From Azospirillum fermentarium (GTDB lineage Bacteria; Pseudomonadota; Alphaproteobacteria; Azospirillales; Azospirillaceae): a stretch of 64,000 nt of DNA. Below the pieces are notes generated by a model, which was not told the DNA's origin, did not search any database, and worked only from the letters and a program-made list of their open reading frames with translations. The translations under genes and the position numbers were made by a program. Location: the NCBI RefSeq assembly GCF_025961205.1, contig NZ_JAOQNH010000002.1, positions 643,501-707,500 of the forward strand, written 5' to 3'. Positions 52,973 to 62,162 of the stretch are shown here, piece after piece (within the stretch, counting starts at the first letter, position 1; every line of letters begins with the position of its first letter).

Positions 52973-53723
52973 TGGCGCGGCTCCCCAGATAGACCTCGCG
53001 CACGCGGGGGTCGGCGGTGATCTCCGCCGCCGTGCCGCTGCACAGCAATTGCCCCTGCGCCAGCACGATGATGCGCTTGGCGAAGCGGAACACCAGATCC
53101 ATGTCGTGCTCGATCATCAGCACCGCCAGATCGTCGGGCAGCCGGTCGAGCGCGTCGAGGATGCGGTGGCTTTCCGAATGGGGCACGCCCGCCGCCGGCT
53201 CGTCCAGAATAAGAACCTTGGGCTTCATGGCCAGGGCCAGCGCGATTTCCAGCAGGCGCTGCTGGCCATAGGCCAGCGTGCCCACGGCGGTCTCGGCCAC
53301 CGGGGTCAGGCCCATGCCCTCCAGCAGCTCCGCCACCTCGTCGGCCAGGCCGGGGATGCGGCGGACGTTGGCGAACAGGCGGAAGGTGCGGCCCGTGCGC
53401 TCCAGCACCGCCAGTTCCAGATGCTCGCGCACGGTCATGCTGCGGAACAGGCGCGCCACCTGGAACGAGCGGATCAGCCCGCGGCGCACCCGCGCTTCCG
53501 CCGACTGGCGGGTCACGTCGTGGCCTTCGATGCGGATGGTGCCGGCGGTGGGGGGAATGACCCCGGTGACCAGATTGACGAAGGTGGTCTTGCCCGCCCC
53601 GTTCGGGCCGATCAGCGCGCAGCGGTCGCCCTTGCGCAGCTCCATGGTGATGTTGGACGACACCTGAAGCCCGCCGAAATTCTTGCTCAGGCCATCCACC
53701 TGCAACAGCGGTGTCCCGGTCAT
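52959..53723 (-). CDS. livG: Branched-chain-type ABC transporter ATP-binding protein LivG
   Basis: 254 aa from the ATG at 53723 (ATGA overlap with livM). Walker A GPNGAGKTTFVN, the LivG-type signature LAYGQQRLLEIALAL, Walker B VLILDEPAAGV and IEHDMDLVF. A longer in-frame opening upstream lies inside livM and is not coding. The C-terminal extension ending REVYLGSRANAHH is normal. Confidence 0.92.
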   Translation of the reverse strand: MTGTPLLQVDGLSKNFGGLQVSSNITMELRKGDRCALIGPNGAGKTTFVNLVTGVIPPTAGTIRIEGHDVTRQSAEARVRRGLIRSFQVARLFRSMTVREHLELAVLERTGRTFRLFANVRRIPGLADEVAELLEGMGLTPVAETAVGTLAYGQQRLLEIALALAMKPKVLILDEPAAGVPHSESHRILDALDRLPDDLAVLMIEHDMDLVFRFAKRIIVLAQGQLLCSGTAAEITADPRVREVYLGSRANAHH

Positions 53724-54739
53724 GACCGAACTCCCTTCACCAGCGGCATCAGACGGGCCGACAGCGACGCGATGCCGCCCGGCAGGAACAGGACGATCCC
53801 CATCAGGAACAGCCCGATGAACAGCATCCAGTGGAACGGATCGGTGGACGCCAGGATGTGGTGGATCGCCATGAACGCCACGGTGCCGATCACCGCACCG
53901 TAAAGACGCCCGGTGCCGCCCAGCACCAGCATGATCATCGCCTCCGCCGACCATGAGAAGCCGGCGCTGTCCAGGCCCACGATGCCGCTGGTGATGGCGG
54001 TCAGGGCACCGGCGATGCCGGCGAACACCCCGGCCACCCCGTACATGGACACCAGATAGCGCCGCGGCGACCCGCCGAGTGCGGCGATGCGCAGCGGCTC
54101 CTCCTTCACACCCCGGCAGGCCAGCCCGAAGGGTGAGCGCACGATCCGCCGCGCCACCAGAAAGCCCACGATCAGCACCGCCAGCGCGAACAGGTACGAT
54201 GTGCGGCCATACAGGTCGAAGCGGAACAGCCCCAGCACCGGCGCGGGGTCGATGCCCGACAGCCCGTCGCTGCCCCCGGTCCAGTCGCGGGCCTTGTTGG
54301 CGACCTCCTGCACGATTTGGGCGACGGCGATGGTCAGCATCAGCAGCGTCAGCCCGCGGGCGTGCAGGATCAGCGCGCCGGTGAGCAGTGCGATCAAACC
54401 GCCGGCCACCCCGCCGATGCCCAGCAGCACCAGCGGGTCGGACACCCAGTTGACCGCGGCGATGCCGGCGGCATAAGCCCCGGTGCCGAACATGGCGGCG
54501 TGGCCCAGCGTGGCGATACCGCAATAGCCCAGCACCATATCCAGCGACATGACGAACAATGCCGCAGCGGTGATACGGGTCAGCAGCCCCAGATCGTTGG
54601 GGAACAGCCAGAAGGCGCCCAGGCCGACGGCGGCCATGGCCACCACCGGCACGGCGTCGGCCACCAGGGTGGGCAGGGTGGTGCGGCGGGGAAGGGGGGT
54701 GGTGCCGGTGGTCATGGTGTCGGTCCCGTGGGCGCTCAT
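53720..54739 (-). CDS. livM: Branched-chain-type ABC transporter permease LivM
   Basis: 339 aa with eight or more hydrophobic segments. LivM markers: MVLGYCGIATLGHAAMFGTGAYAAGI and GVKEEPLRIAALGGSPRRYLVSMYGVAGVFAGIAGALTA. It overlaps livH by ATGA. Confidence 0.92.
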   Translation of the reverse strand: MSAHGTDTMTTGTTPLPRRTTLPTLVADAVPVVAMAAVGLGAFWLFPNDLGLLTRITAAALFVMSLDMVLGYCGIATLGHAAMFGTGAYAAGIAAVNWVSDPLVLLGIGGVAGGLIALLTGALILHARGLTLLMLTIAVAQIVQEVANKARDWTGGSDGLSGIDPAPVLGLFRFDLYGRTSYLFALAVLIVGFLVARRIVRSPFGLACRGVKEEPLRIAALGGSPRRYLVSMYGVAGVFAGIAGALTAITSGIVGLDSAGFSWSAEAMIMLVLGGTGRLYGAVIGTVAFMAIHHILASTDPFHWMLFIGLFLMGIVLFLPGGIASLSARLMPLVKGVRS

Positions 54740-55605
54740 GCCGACCTCCCCTGGAAGAAGCCGTGTGGCCAGCGGAACAGGATCAGGATGAGGGCGGCGT
54801 AGAAGAAGAACTCGCCGAAATTGGGGATCAGATACTTGCCGGCGGTGTCGATCACCCCCAGCGTCAGCGCCGCCATGGCGGACCCGAAGATGCTGCCCGC
54901 CCCGCCCACGGCCACCACGGCCAGGAACAGCACGATGTAGCGGATGGCGTAATAGGGTTCCAGCGGCAGCAGTTCCGCCCCCAGGACACCGCCCATGGCC
55001 GCCAGCCCGGTGCCGAGCGCGAAGGTGGCCATGTAGAGCCGTTCGGTGCGGATGCCCAGGGCCGCGGCCATGGCCGGATCATCCACCGCCGCCCGCAGCC
55101 GGATGCCGAAGCTGGTGCGTTCCAGCAGCCACCACAGGGCCAGGATGGTCACGGCCCCCATGCCGATCACGAACGCCCGGTGGATGGGAATGGATTTCGG
55201 CCCGAGATTCAGGGTGCCGGTCAGCATCTCCGGCAACGGCACGCGTTTCAGCGTCGGCCCGAACAGATAGTTGATGGTGGCGACGATGACGAAGGTCAGG
55301 CCGATGGTCAGCAGCACCTGGGCCAGTTCGTTGGCCGAGCCGTAGATGCGGCGGTAGAGAAGTTTTTCCAGCGGCAGCGTCGCCGCCACCGTCAGCAGCA
55401 CCGCCGCCACCAGGGCCAGCCCATAGGGCAGCCCCATATCCTGTGCGGCGTAGGAGGCGACATAACCCGCGGCCATGGCAAAGGCCCCGTGGGCCAGATT
55501 GACCACCCGCATCAACCCCAGCGTGACCGACAGCCCGACCGAGATGATGAACAGGATCATCCCGTACGCAACGCCGTCCACGGCGATGCCGAATACCGTT
55601 TCCAT
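54736..55605 (-). CDS. livH: Branched-chain-type ABC transporter permease LivH
   Basis: 289 aa, about eight membrane segments. LivH markers: GLMRVVNLAHGAFAMAAGYVA near the start and LGIRTERLYMATFALGTGLAAMGGVLGAELLPLEP. The SBP gene is 69 bp upstream, the usual order for this family. Confidence 0.93.
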   Translation of the reverse strand: METVFGIAVDGVAYGMILFIISVGLSVTLGLMRVVNLAHGAFAMAAGYVASYAAQDMGLPYGLALVAAVLLTVAATLPLEKLLYRRIYGSANELAQVLLTIGLTFVIVATINYLFGPTLKRVPLPEMLTGTLNLGPKSIPIHRAFVIGMGAVTILALWWLLERTSFGIRLRAAVDDPAMAAALGIRTERLYMATFALGTGLAAMGGVLGAELLPLEPYYAIRYIVLFLAVVAVGGAGSIFGSAMAALTLGVIDTAGKYLIPNFGEFFFYAALILILFRWPHGFFQGRSA

Positions 55606-55674
55606 AGCGTGACTCCCAGCCGCCCGCCGCCCGCCGGCAGCACCGGCGGACGGTGGGCGGTAAGCCCAAGGGGA

Positions 55675-56859
55675 TTACTTACCGGCCTTGAAACCGTAGT
55701 CCGGCTGGTTGGGGAAGGCGGCGATCTCCGTGTTCTGGAGCTTGCCGTTCTTCGGCTCGGTCACGCGCAGATAGATGGTCTGGGTCACATGGCGGGACTC
55801 GGGGTCGATCTTCAGCGGCCCGCGCGGGCTTTCCCACGTCATGCCCTTTACCGCGTCCACCGCCTTCAGCCCGTCGGACTTGCCGCCGGTGGCCTCGATC
55901 ATCTTGTAGATGACGTGGGTGCCGTCATAGGCGCCGACCGAGGTGAAGGTCACGGTGTCGGTGGACCCGAACAGCTCCTTGTGCTTGGCGACGAAGGCGC
56001 GGTTCAGGTCGGAATCGTGGACCTGGCTGTAGTTGAAGGTGGTGACGATGCCGTCGGCCGCGTCACCCAGGGCCGGCAGGTCGGGTTCCTGGGTGATGTC
56101 GCCGGGGCCGTAGAACTTGACGCCCTTGGCCTTCAGCCCGGTGTCGTTGAACGCCTTCGCAAAGGCAAGCGTGGTCGGGCCGGCGGGCAGGAAGGCATAG
56201 ATGGCCTGGGCGCCCGAATCCTTGATGCGCTGCATGAAGGGGGCGAAGTCGGTGGACTTCAGCGGCATGCGGATGCTGTCCACCACCCGGCCGCCTTCGC
56301 CCTCGAACGTCTTCTTGAAGGCGGTTTCGCCGTCGATGCCGGGGCCGTAGTCGCTGACCGCGGTGGCGACCTTGGTCACACCCTGCTTGGCGACGTACTG
56401 GGCCAGCGGCACCGTGTTCTGCCACAAGGTGAAGGAGGTGCGCACGTAGCGCGGCGACTTTTCGGTGATGGCCGAGGTGGCGGCGTTGAAGATGACGCAG
56501 GGGATGTTGGCTTCGTCGATCAGCGGGGCGACGGCCAGCGCGTCGGGGGTGAAGAAGAAGCCGGCGAGATATCCCACCTTTTCCTTTACGATCAGTTCCT
56601 GGGCCAGCGCCTTGCTCTGGGCCGGGTTGGCCTGATCCAGATCCTTGTAGATGAATTCAACGGTGTCGCCGCCGACGGTCTTGCCGTGCTGGGCCTGATA
56701 GACCTCGATCGCTTCCTTGAAGGTCTTGCCCACAGTGGCGAAGGGGCCGGAGAAGGGGGCGACCACGCCCACCTTGATGGTGCCGGCCCAGGCCGCACCG
56801 GTGCCGAGAGCGATGGTGAAGACGGCACCCAGCAGGGTGCTGCGCAGCGTTCCAGACAT
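55675..56859 (-). CDS. ABC transporter substrate-binding protein (periplasmic-binding protein type 1, LivJ family)
   Basis: 394 aa from the ATG at 56859, which has a perfect GGGAGGAATC site; an ATG four codons earlier overlaps that site. Signal peptide ends WA-GTIK after about 25 residues. GTIKVGVVAPFSGPFATVGKTF is the PBP1 opening. Later KSTDFAPFMQRIKDSGAQAIYAFLPAG and GAYDGTHVIYKMIEATGGKSDG are typical of aromatic- or amide-binding LivJ homologues. Linked to livHMGF and to ligC. Confidence 0.9.
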   Translation of the reverse strand: MSGTLRSTLLGAVFTIALGTGAAWAGTIKVGVVAPFSGPFATVGKTFKEAIEVYQAQHGKTVGGDTVEFIYKDLDQANPAQSKALAQELIVKEKVGYLAGFFFTPDALAVAPLIDEANIPCVIFNAATSAITEKSPRYVRTSFTLWQNTVPLAQYVAKQGVTKVATAVSDYGPGIDGETAFKKTFEGEGGRVVDSIRMPLKSTDFAPFMQRIKDSGAQAIYAFLPAGPTTLAFAKAFNDTGLKAKGVKFYGPGDITQEPDLPALGDAADGIVTTFNYSQVHDSDLNRAFVAKHKELFGSTDTVTFTSVGAYDGTHVIYKMIEATGGKSDGLKAVDAVKGMTWESPRGPLKIDPESRHVTQTIYLRVTEPKNGKLQNTEIAAFPNQPDYGFKAGK

Positions 56860-56930
56860 GATTCCTCCCACAAGGATCGGCCCCCACCCGCTGGTCTTGC
56901 TGTTGTTGCGGGGCAGGGGTGACGATGGTT

Positions 56931-57929
56931 TTACGTGAACTCTTCGGTATCGATTTCCGCCTGGGTGGCGGCGTTGTACCGGGGGCCGTGAACGGCGTGC
57001 GGCGGGAACAGGGCGTCCAGTTCCGCCACCGTCGCGGCATCCAGTTTCACCGCCGCCGCCCCGGCATTCTCGTCCAGATGATCCAGACGGGTGGTGCCGG
57101 GAATGACGGTGATGTCGTCACCCTTCGCCAGGACCCAGGCCAGGGCCAGTTGGGCGGGGGTGCAGCCCACCTTGGCCGCCACCGCCGTTGCTCCCTCAAG
57201 CAACGGCTGGTTGGCGGCGAAGAGGGCGGGGGTGAAGCGCGGCATGGCCCGGCGAATGTCCTTGGCCTCCAGCGTCTCCACCTCGGTCAGGGCGCCGGTC
57301 AGGAACCCGCGGGCCAGCGGGCTGAACGCGACGAAGGCCGTGCCCAGGTCGCGGCAGGCGTCCAGCACCGCGATTTCCGGGTTGCGGCTCCACAGGGAAT
57401 ATTCGCTCTGCACCGCCGTGATGGGGTGCACGGCGTGCGCGCGGCGGAGCGTGGAGGCCGACACCTCCGACAGGCCGATGGTGCGGATCTTGCCGTCCTT
57501 CACCAGATCGGCCAGCGCGCCGACGCTGTCCTCGATGGGAATGCGCTTGTCCCAGCGGTGCAGATAATAGAGGTCGATGACGTCGGTGCGCAGGCGGCGC
57601 AGCGAGTCCTCGCAGGTGCGCTTCAGCACCTCGGGCCGCCCGTCGATCTCGCGCACGCCGGCATCGTTGCGGAACATGCCGCATTTGCTGGCCAGCACGA
57701 ACTCGTGCCGCCGGCCCGCCAGAACCTCGCCCAGCAGGGTTTCGTTGGCCCCGAACCCATAGAGTGCTGCGGTGTCGAAGAAGGTGATGCCGAGATCCAG
57801 CGCCCGGCGCAGGATGGCGCCCGCGTGTTCGGGCGACGGCGGCACGCCGTAGGCGTGGGACAGGTTCATGCAGCCCAGACCCACGGCCGACACGGAGAAC
57901 GGCCCCAGCGTGCGCTTTTCCATTGCCAT
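56931..57929 (-). CDS. Aldo/keto reductase
   Basis: 332 aa from the ATG at 57929 (AAGG five bases upstream); an upstream in-frame ATG at 58007 lies inside ligC. AKR fold with catalytic Asp and Tyr in FFDTAALYGFGANE, Lys in FVLASKCGMF and His in DLYYLHRWD. The NADPH-binding end IPGTTRLDHLDENAGAA is present. AKR13-like; may reduce an aldehyde intermediate of aromatic metabolism. It sits 23 bp after ligC and 71 bp before the SBP gene. Confidence 0.9.
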   Translation of the reverse strand: MAMEKRTLGPFSVSAVGLGCMNLSHAYGVPPSPEHAGAILRRALDLGITFFDTAALYGFGANETLLGEVLAGRRHEFVLASKCGMFRNDAGVREIDGRPEVLKRTCEDSLRRLRTDVIDLYYLHRWDKRIPIEDSVGALADLVKDGKIRTIGLSEVSASTLRRAHAVHPITAVQSEYSLWSRNPEIAVLDACRDLGTAFVAFSPLARGFLTGALTEVETLEAKDIRRAMPRFTPALFAANQPLLEGATAVAAKVGCTPAQLALAWVLAKGDDITVIPGTTRLDHLDENAGAAAVKLDAATVAELDALFPPHAVHGPRYNAATQAEIDTEEFT

Positions 57930-57952
57930 CAATCCTTCTTCGCCGTGCCGTG

Positions 57953-58900
57953 TTACGCGTTCAGGCATTCTTCCAGACGGTGCAGCGTGCGCATGGCCGG
58001 CAGGCACTGGGCGACGCTGGCGTTCGGTTCCCGCTTGTCGCGGATGGCCGAGAAGAACTCGCGGTCGATCAGTTCGATGCCGTTGTTCGACACGGTGACG
58101 CCGCTAAGGTCGATCTTGTTCTCCTTGCCATCGTACAGGTCGTCGTACCGGGCGATGTAGGTGCCGTTGTCGCAGATGTAGCGGAAGAAGGTGCCCAGCG
58201 GCCCGTCGTTGTTGAACGACAGCGACAGGGTGCAGACGGCACCCGACGGCACCTTCATGCCGATGCTCATGTCCATGGCGATGCCCAGCGTCGGGTGGAT
58301 CGGACCCTGGAGCGCCTGGACCTTATCGGCCACCTCGCCGGTCTGGTACTGGAACAGGTCCACCGTGTGGCAGGCGTGGTGCCACAGCAGATGGTCGGTC
58401 CAGGTGCGCGGCTGACCCAGCGCGTTCATGTTGGTGCGGCGGAAGAAATAGGTCTGCACGTCCATCTGCAGAACCTTCAGCTCGCCGGCCTTGATGCGGT
58501 TGTGGATCCACTGGTGGCTGGGGTTGAAGCGGCGGGTGTGCCCGGCCATGGCGACCAGCCCGGTGGCCTTCTGCACCTCGACCAGACGCTCGGCGTCGGC
58601 CAGGCTGTCGGCCATGGGGATCTCCACCAGCACGTGCTTGCCGTGTTCCAGGCACTGGATGGCCTGGGAGGCGTGGACCGGGGTGGGGGTGGCGAGGATC
58701 ACCGCCTCCACGTCGCTGCGCTCCAGGCTTTCCTTGAGATCCTTGGTCCAGTGGGGGATGCCGCGGGCCTTGGCGAAGCCTTCGATATCGTCCGGCCCGC
58801 CGCCGACCACCGACACCACCTCGATCCCATCGATGGCGGAAACGGCTTCCAGGTGCTTCATGCCGAAGGCGCCGGCGGCGCCCGCAACGCAGATCTTCAT
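57953..58900 (-). CDS. ligC: 4-carboxy-2-hydroxymuconate-6-semialdehyde dehydrogenase LigC/PmdC (Gfo/Idh/MocA family)
   Basis: 315 aa. Oxidises the hemiacetal of CHMS, the product of protocatechuate 4,5-dioxygenase, to 2-pyrone-4,6-dicarboxylate with NAD(P)+. The NAD fold starts KICVAGAAGAFGMKHLEAV; the Gfo/Idh motif is GKHVLVEIPMADSLADAERL; the segment TYFFRRTNMNALGQPRTWTDHLLWHHACHTVDLF is characteristic of LigC/PmdC and carries the putative catalytic His residues. It lies 47 bp after the DUF1932 gene and 23 bp before the AKR gene in a leftward operon that is separate from ligK-galD-ligI. Confidence 0.88.
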   Translation of the reverse strand: MKICVAGAAGAFGMKHLEAVSAIDGIEVVSVVGGGPDDIEGFAKARGIPHWTKDLKESLERSDVEAVILATPTPVHASQAIQCLEHGKHVLVEIPMADSLADAERLVEVQKATGLVAMAGHTRRFNPSHQWIHNRIKAGELKVLQMDVQTYFFRRTNMNALGQPRTWTDHLLWHHACHTVDLFQYQTGEVADKVQALQGPIHPTLGIAMDMSIGMKVPSGAVCTLSLSFNNDGPLGTFFRYICDNGTYIARYDDLYDGKENKIDLSGVTVSNNGIELIDREFFSAIRDKREPNASVAQCLPAMRTLHRLEECLNA

Positions 58901-58947
58901 TGTTTCCTCGTCAAAACGGAATTCTTGTTCGTTCGCAGGGGCGCGGA

Positions 58948-59850
58948 TCAGGGATTGTCGAGCTTCGCCAGGATGGCGTCGGCCAGCGCGCCGTAATTGT
59001 CGGGGCCGATGGCGGCGGCGTTCAGCTTCAGATCGCCCACCCGCTGCTGCCATTCCACCGCGGCCCGCGCCATGGTGCCGCCCAGGCCCAGATCGTCCAC
59101 GGTGCGCGCCACCTCCCGCATTTCGGCGGCGCGGCGGATGCCGTGGGTCATCACCCGTTCCTGCATATACGCGGCCTTGGCCTTGAAATCGAAACCGGGG
59201 TAGGTGACGTCCAGCGAACTCAGGACCACATCGTCCACCCCGGCCTTGCGCCCGGCCAGCACGCATTCCAGGAACAGCGCCTCCATCCCCTTCATCATGA
59301 TCGAGCGGATCATCTTGATGGAGGAGGCGGCACCCACCACCGGCCCGGCGACCTTGGCCTTCATGTCGAGCGCGCTCAGGGCGGCCAATGCGGCGTCGGC
59401 GTGGGGGCCGGCCAGCAGCAGCGGCGTGTGGTGGCGTTTGGGATAGACCGGGGCCATCACCGCGGTGTCCACATAGCGCCCGCCCGCCGCCTCGATCAGC
59501 CGGGCGGCCTCTTCCTTGGTGCCGGGGGCGCAGGAATTGCCGTCGCAGTAGAGCGCACCATCCTGAATGCAGGCGGCGGCGGCCCGCGCGGCGTCCAGCG
59601 CCTGATCGGCCGTGACGAGCGAGAGGACGATGGCCGCCCCATCCAGGGCCGCGGCCAGCGTCTCCCCGCCCGTCACGTCGGCAGCGGCGTAATTCGACCA
59701 CTTCAGGTTGCTGACGGCGGGATCGGGTGATGCGGTTTTGATATCGAAGGCGGCAACCGGCGCCGTCACCCCCGCGTCACGCCAGCCGGTGCGGAAAGCG
59801 GTCGCCGCTTCCCCGAAGCCGATGAAAGCCACCTTGCCCGTCTGCGTCAT
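58948..59850 (-). CDS. NAD(P)-dependent oxidoreductase with DUF1932 domain
   Basis: 300 aa from the ATG at 59850; an earlier ATG at 59874 adds eight residues without a better site. N-terminal dinucleotide fold VAFIGFGEAATAFRTGWRDAG; beta-hydroxyacid dehydrogenase-like body with DGNSCAPGTKEEAARLIEAAGGRYVDTAVMAP. The C-terminal DUF1932 domain carries SSIKMIRSIMMKGMEALFLECVLAGRKAG and the YPGFDF segment. First gene of the operon, so it may reduce or oxidise an intermediate of the same aromatic pathway (for example 4-carboxy-4-hydroxy-2-oxoadipate); that is inference. Confidence 0.83.
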   Translation of the reverse strand: MTQTGKVAFIGFGEAATAFRTGWRDAGVTAPVAAFDIKTASPDPAVSNLKWSNYAAADVTGGETLAAALDGAAIVLSLVTADQALDAARAAAACIQDGALYCDGNSCAPGTKEEAARLIEAAGGRYVDTAVMAPVYPKRHHTPLLLAGPHADAALAALSALDMKAKVAGPVVGAASSIKMIRSIMMKGMEALFLECVLAGRKAGVDDVVLSSLDVTYPGFDFKAKAAYMQERVMTHGIRRAAEMREVARTVDDLGLGGTMARAAVEWQQRVGDLKLNAAAIGPDNYGALADAILAKLDNP

Positions 59851-59936
59851 CGCCGCCTCGCATCCTTCAGCCATCGGTCCGTATGTATTCTAGGGGTATC
59901 CCACCGGACACCGCAGAGGAAATTCGATGACGGGCC

Positions 59937-59961
59937 GGGCTATTCGATTTTTAAATAGCCC
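59937..59961 (-). terminator. Weak hairpin downstream of the LysR gene
   Basis: GGGCTATT (59937-59944) pairs with AATAGCCC (59954-59961), 24 bp beyond the LysR stop. No poly-U after the stem. Confidence 0.4.
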
Positions 59962-59984
59962 TGTGAACGGAAAACCAATGGCTC

Positions 59985-61208
59985 TCACGTCCGCCGCACC
60001 GGCGACACCGCCTGCCCCCCCGCTTCGCGCAGCAGCGCCATGAACCGTTCCTGCATGGGCGTGGGGCGCCAGCCCCGGCGGATGGTCAGCCCGATGGGCC
60101 GTGCCGTGTCGGGCAGGTCCAGCGGCAGCACCACCAGAAGGCCCAGGTCGTGTTCGTGGCGAATCTGATGGACCGAGACCAGCGTCAGCCGGTCGCTGCC
60201 CAGCAGAAGGCCACGCACCAGAATCTGCGAACTGGTCTCGATCAGGCCGCGGGGCGGGGTGGTGCCGAACAGCATCTCGAAGCGGTCGCGGGTGGGCGTG
60301 CCCCGGCGCGGCAGCACCCATTGATAGTCCCTGAGATCATCCAGCGTCAGCCCCGGCTTGCGGCTCAAGGGGTGGAAGGCGCGGGCCACCACCGCCAGCG
60401 GATCGTCGAACAGCGGTTCCTGCTCCACGTCGGCGATGGGCAGCGGGTCGCGCAGCGCGCCGATCAGCACGTCGATCTCGCCATGGCGCAGCCCGTGCAA
60501 CAAATCATCATAAGGACCGTCGATGACGTCGATTTCCACATCGGGACGGTCGCGCACCAGACTGTTGATTGCCGTGGGCAGGATGAAGGGGCGTGACAGG
60601 GGCATGCTGCCCACCACGATTCGGGTGGTGTCGCCGCCGCGGGTTTCCGCCACCTCGGCAAAGCCCTGCTCCAGCTCGGCCAGGGCCAGTTTCACATGCT
60701 GTACCAGAGCCTTGGCCGCGGGCGTGGTGGTGATTCCGGTCGGGGTGCGCACGAACAGCCCCAGCCCCGACAGCCGTTCCAGGTCGCGGGCGGCCCGGTG
60801 CATGGTCGGCTGGGAAATGCCGGCGTTGCGGGCGGCGAGGCTGAAGTTGCCGGCGTCCGCCACTGCCGTCAGCGCCCGCAACTGCGCCGCCGTCAGCAAC
60901 TGGTCGAAATCGGGGAAACCGCGGACACCCTTGCGCCCGCCGATGCGGATCGCGTCGCGCGTGCCGGTGCGCAGCCGGTCGATGGCCCGCTCCGCCCGCT
61001 CCAGGAACAAAGCACCCGCCGACGACACGCTCATGCCGTCGGGGCGGCGGTCGAACAGGGATGCCCCCACCTCCTCCTCCAGCTTGGCGATGGCCTGGGT
61101 GATGGCGGGCTGGGACAGGTGGACATGCTCCGCCGCCTGGCTGATGGACCCGCGGCGGGCCACCTCGCAGAAGGCACGCAGGTGGCGGATGTTGGGGATC
61201 TCTTTCAT
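59985..61208 (-). CDS. LysR-type regulator with two N-terminal HTH domains, probable regulator of the 4,5-cleavage genes
   Basis: 407 aa from the ATG at 61208; the longer in-frame start at 61301 has no site. Two complete LysR-type HTH modules: residues 6-65 (RHLRAFCEVARRGSISQAAEHVHLSQPAITQAIAKLEEEVGASLFDR) and 105-165 (AAQLRALTAVADAGNFSLAARNAGISQPTMHRAARDLERLSGLGLFVR). An effector-binding domain follows at about 195-400. Normal LysR proteins have one HTH and about 300 residues. Divergent from ligK, 282 bp apart. Confidence 0.85.
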   Translation of the reverse strand: MKEIPNIRHLRAFCEVARRGSISQAAEHVHLSQPAITQAIAKLEEEVGASLFDRRPDGMSVSSAGALFLERAERAIDRLRTGTRDAIRIGGRKGVRGFPDFDQLLTAAQLRALTAVADAGNFSLAARNAGISQPTMHRAARDLERLSGLGLFVRTPTGITTTPAAKALVQHVKLALAELEQGFAEVAETRGGDTTRIVVGSMPLSRPFILPTAINSLVRDRPDVEIDVIDGPYDDLLHGLRHGEIDVLIGALRDPLPIADVEQEPLFDDPLAVVARAFHPLSRKPGLTLDDLRDYQWVLPRRGTPTRDRFEMLFGTTPPRGLIETSSQILVRGLLLGSDRLTLVSVHQIRHEHDLGLLVVLPLDLPDTARPIGLTIRRGWRPTPMQERFMALLREAGGQAVSPVRRT

Positions 61209-61247
61209 GGGATTTTGCTGCGCCGCAACATGGGATTGGAAAGGCCT

Positions 61248-61262
61248 ATAGCAAAAGCTTAT
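61248..61262. promoter_or_regulatory. LysR-type operator candidate (T-N11-A)
   Basis: ATAGCAAAAGCTTAT at 61248-61262 is an imperfect dyad (ATAGC/GCTTAT) with the T-N11-A spacing (T61249, A61261). It is 40 bp upstream of the LysR start codon, where autoregulatory sites occur. Confidence 0.5.
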
Positions 61263-61490
61263 ACGATCGCCGCGAGATCGAAATAGAAAAAGCGGCCGCA
61301 TGAGCGGATGATGGCTTCATCAAAGCTTGAGAAGAATTCCCGAGGGAGCGGGACACCACGGCCACCAGCGGCTCAGCCCCGTGCAGACGGAGGTATGCGC
61401 TGGACAATGAAGGGACTCCGCATGGGCGGAATCCGTCAGGTTGTGGACGCTTCCCCGCGGTCTTATCCCCGAACTCGCGGATGGACAGTG

Positions 61491-62162
61491 ATGAACGTCG
61501 TCGTGCAAAACATCGAACGGGCCGATGCGGCGGTGATCGCCGGACTGGCTGAATGCGGCGTGGCCGCGGTCCATGAAGCGCAGGGGCGGATCGGCCTGCT
61601 GGCCTCGTACATGCGGCCCATCTATGCCGGGGCGCAGGTGGCCGGCTCGGCGGTGACCATTTCCGCCGCACCCTGCGACAACTGGATGCTGCACGTCGCC
61701 ATCGAACAGCTCAAGGCGGGCGACATCCTGGTCCTGGCCCCCACCTCGCCGTCGGACGCCGGCTATTTCGGCGACCTGCTGGCCACCTCGGCCATGGCGC
61801 GGGGCTGCCGCGGGCTGGTGATCGACGCCGGCGTGCGCGACATCCGCACCCTGACCGAAATGGGCTTCCCCGTGTGGTCCAAGGCGGTGTGCGCCCAGGG
61901 CACGGTGAAGGAGACGCTGGGGTCGGTCAACGTGCCCATCGTCTGCGCCGGGGCCGCCATCAACGCCGGTGACGTGATCGTGGCCGACGACGACGGCGTG
62001 TGCGTGGTCCGCCGCGACGACGCCGCCACGGTGCTGAAGGCCGCCCAGTCCCGCATCGCCAAGGAAGAGGAAAAGCGCGTCCGGCTTGCTGCCGGCGAAC
62101 TGGGCCTCGACATCTACGACATGCGTCCGCGGCTGGCGGAAAAGGGGCTGAAATATGTCTGA
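61491..62162 (+). CDS. ligK: 4-carboxy-4-hydroxy-2-oxoadipate aldolase (LigK/GalC, RraA-like)
   Basis: 223 aa from the ATG at 61491, the conserved family start; in-frame sequence reaches back to 61308 but would add an unrelated 61 residues. Cleaves 4-carboxy-4-hydroxy-2-oxoadipate to pyruvate and oxaloacetate, with Mg2+. Class II aldolase of the RraA fold: [21 protein letters not shown], and [17 protein letters not shown] with the conserved Arg-Asp. Overlaps galD by 8 bp. Confidence 0.88.
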   Translation: MNVVVQNIERADAAVIAGLAECGVAAVHEAQGRIGLLASYMRPIYAGAQVAGSAVTISAAPCDNWMLHVAIEQLKAGDILVLAPTSPSDAGYFGDLLATSAMARGCRGLVIDAGVRDIRTLTEMGFPVWSKAVCAQGTVKETLGSVNVPIVCAGAAINAGDVIVADDDGVCVVRRDDAATVLKAAQSRIAKEEEKRVRLAAGELGLDIYDMRPRLAEKGLKYV

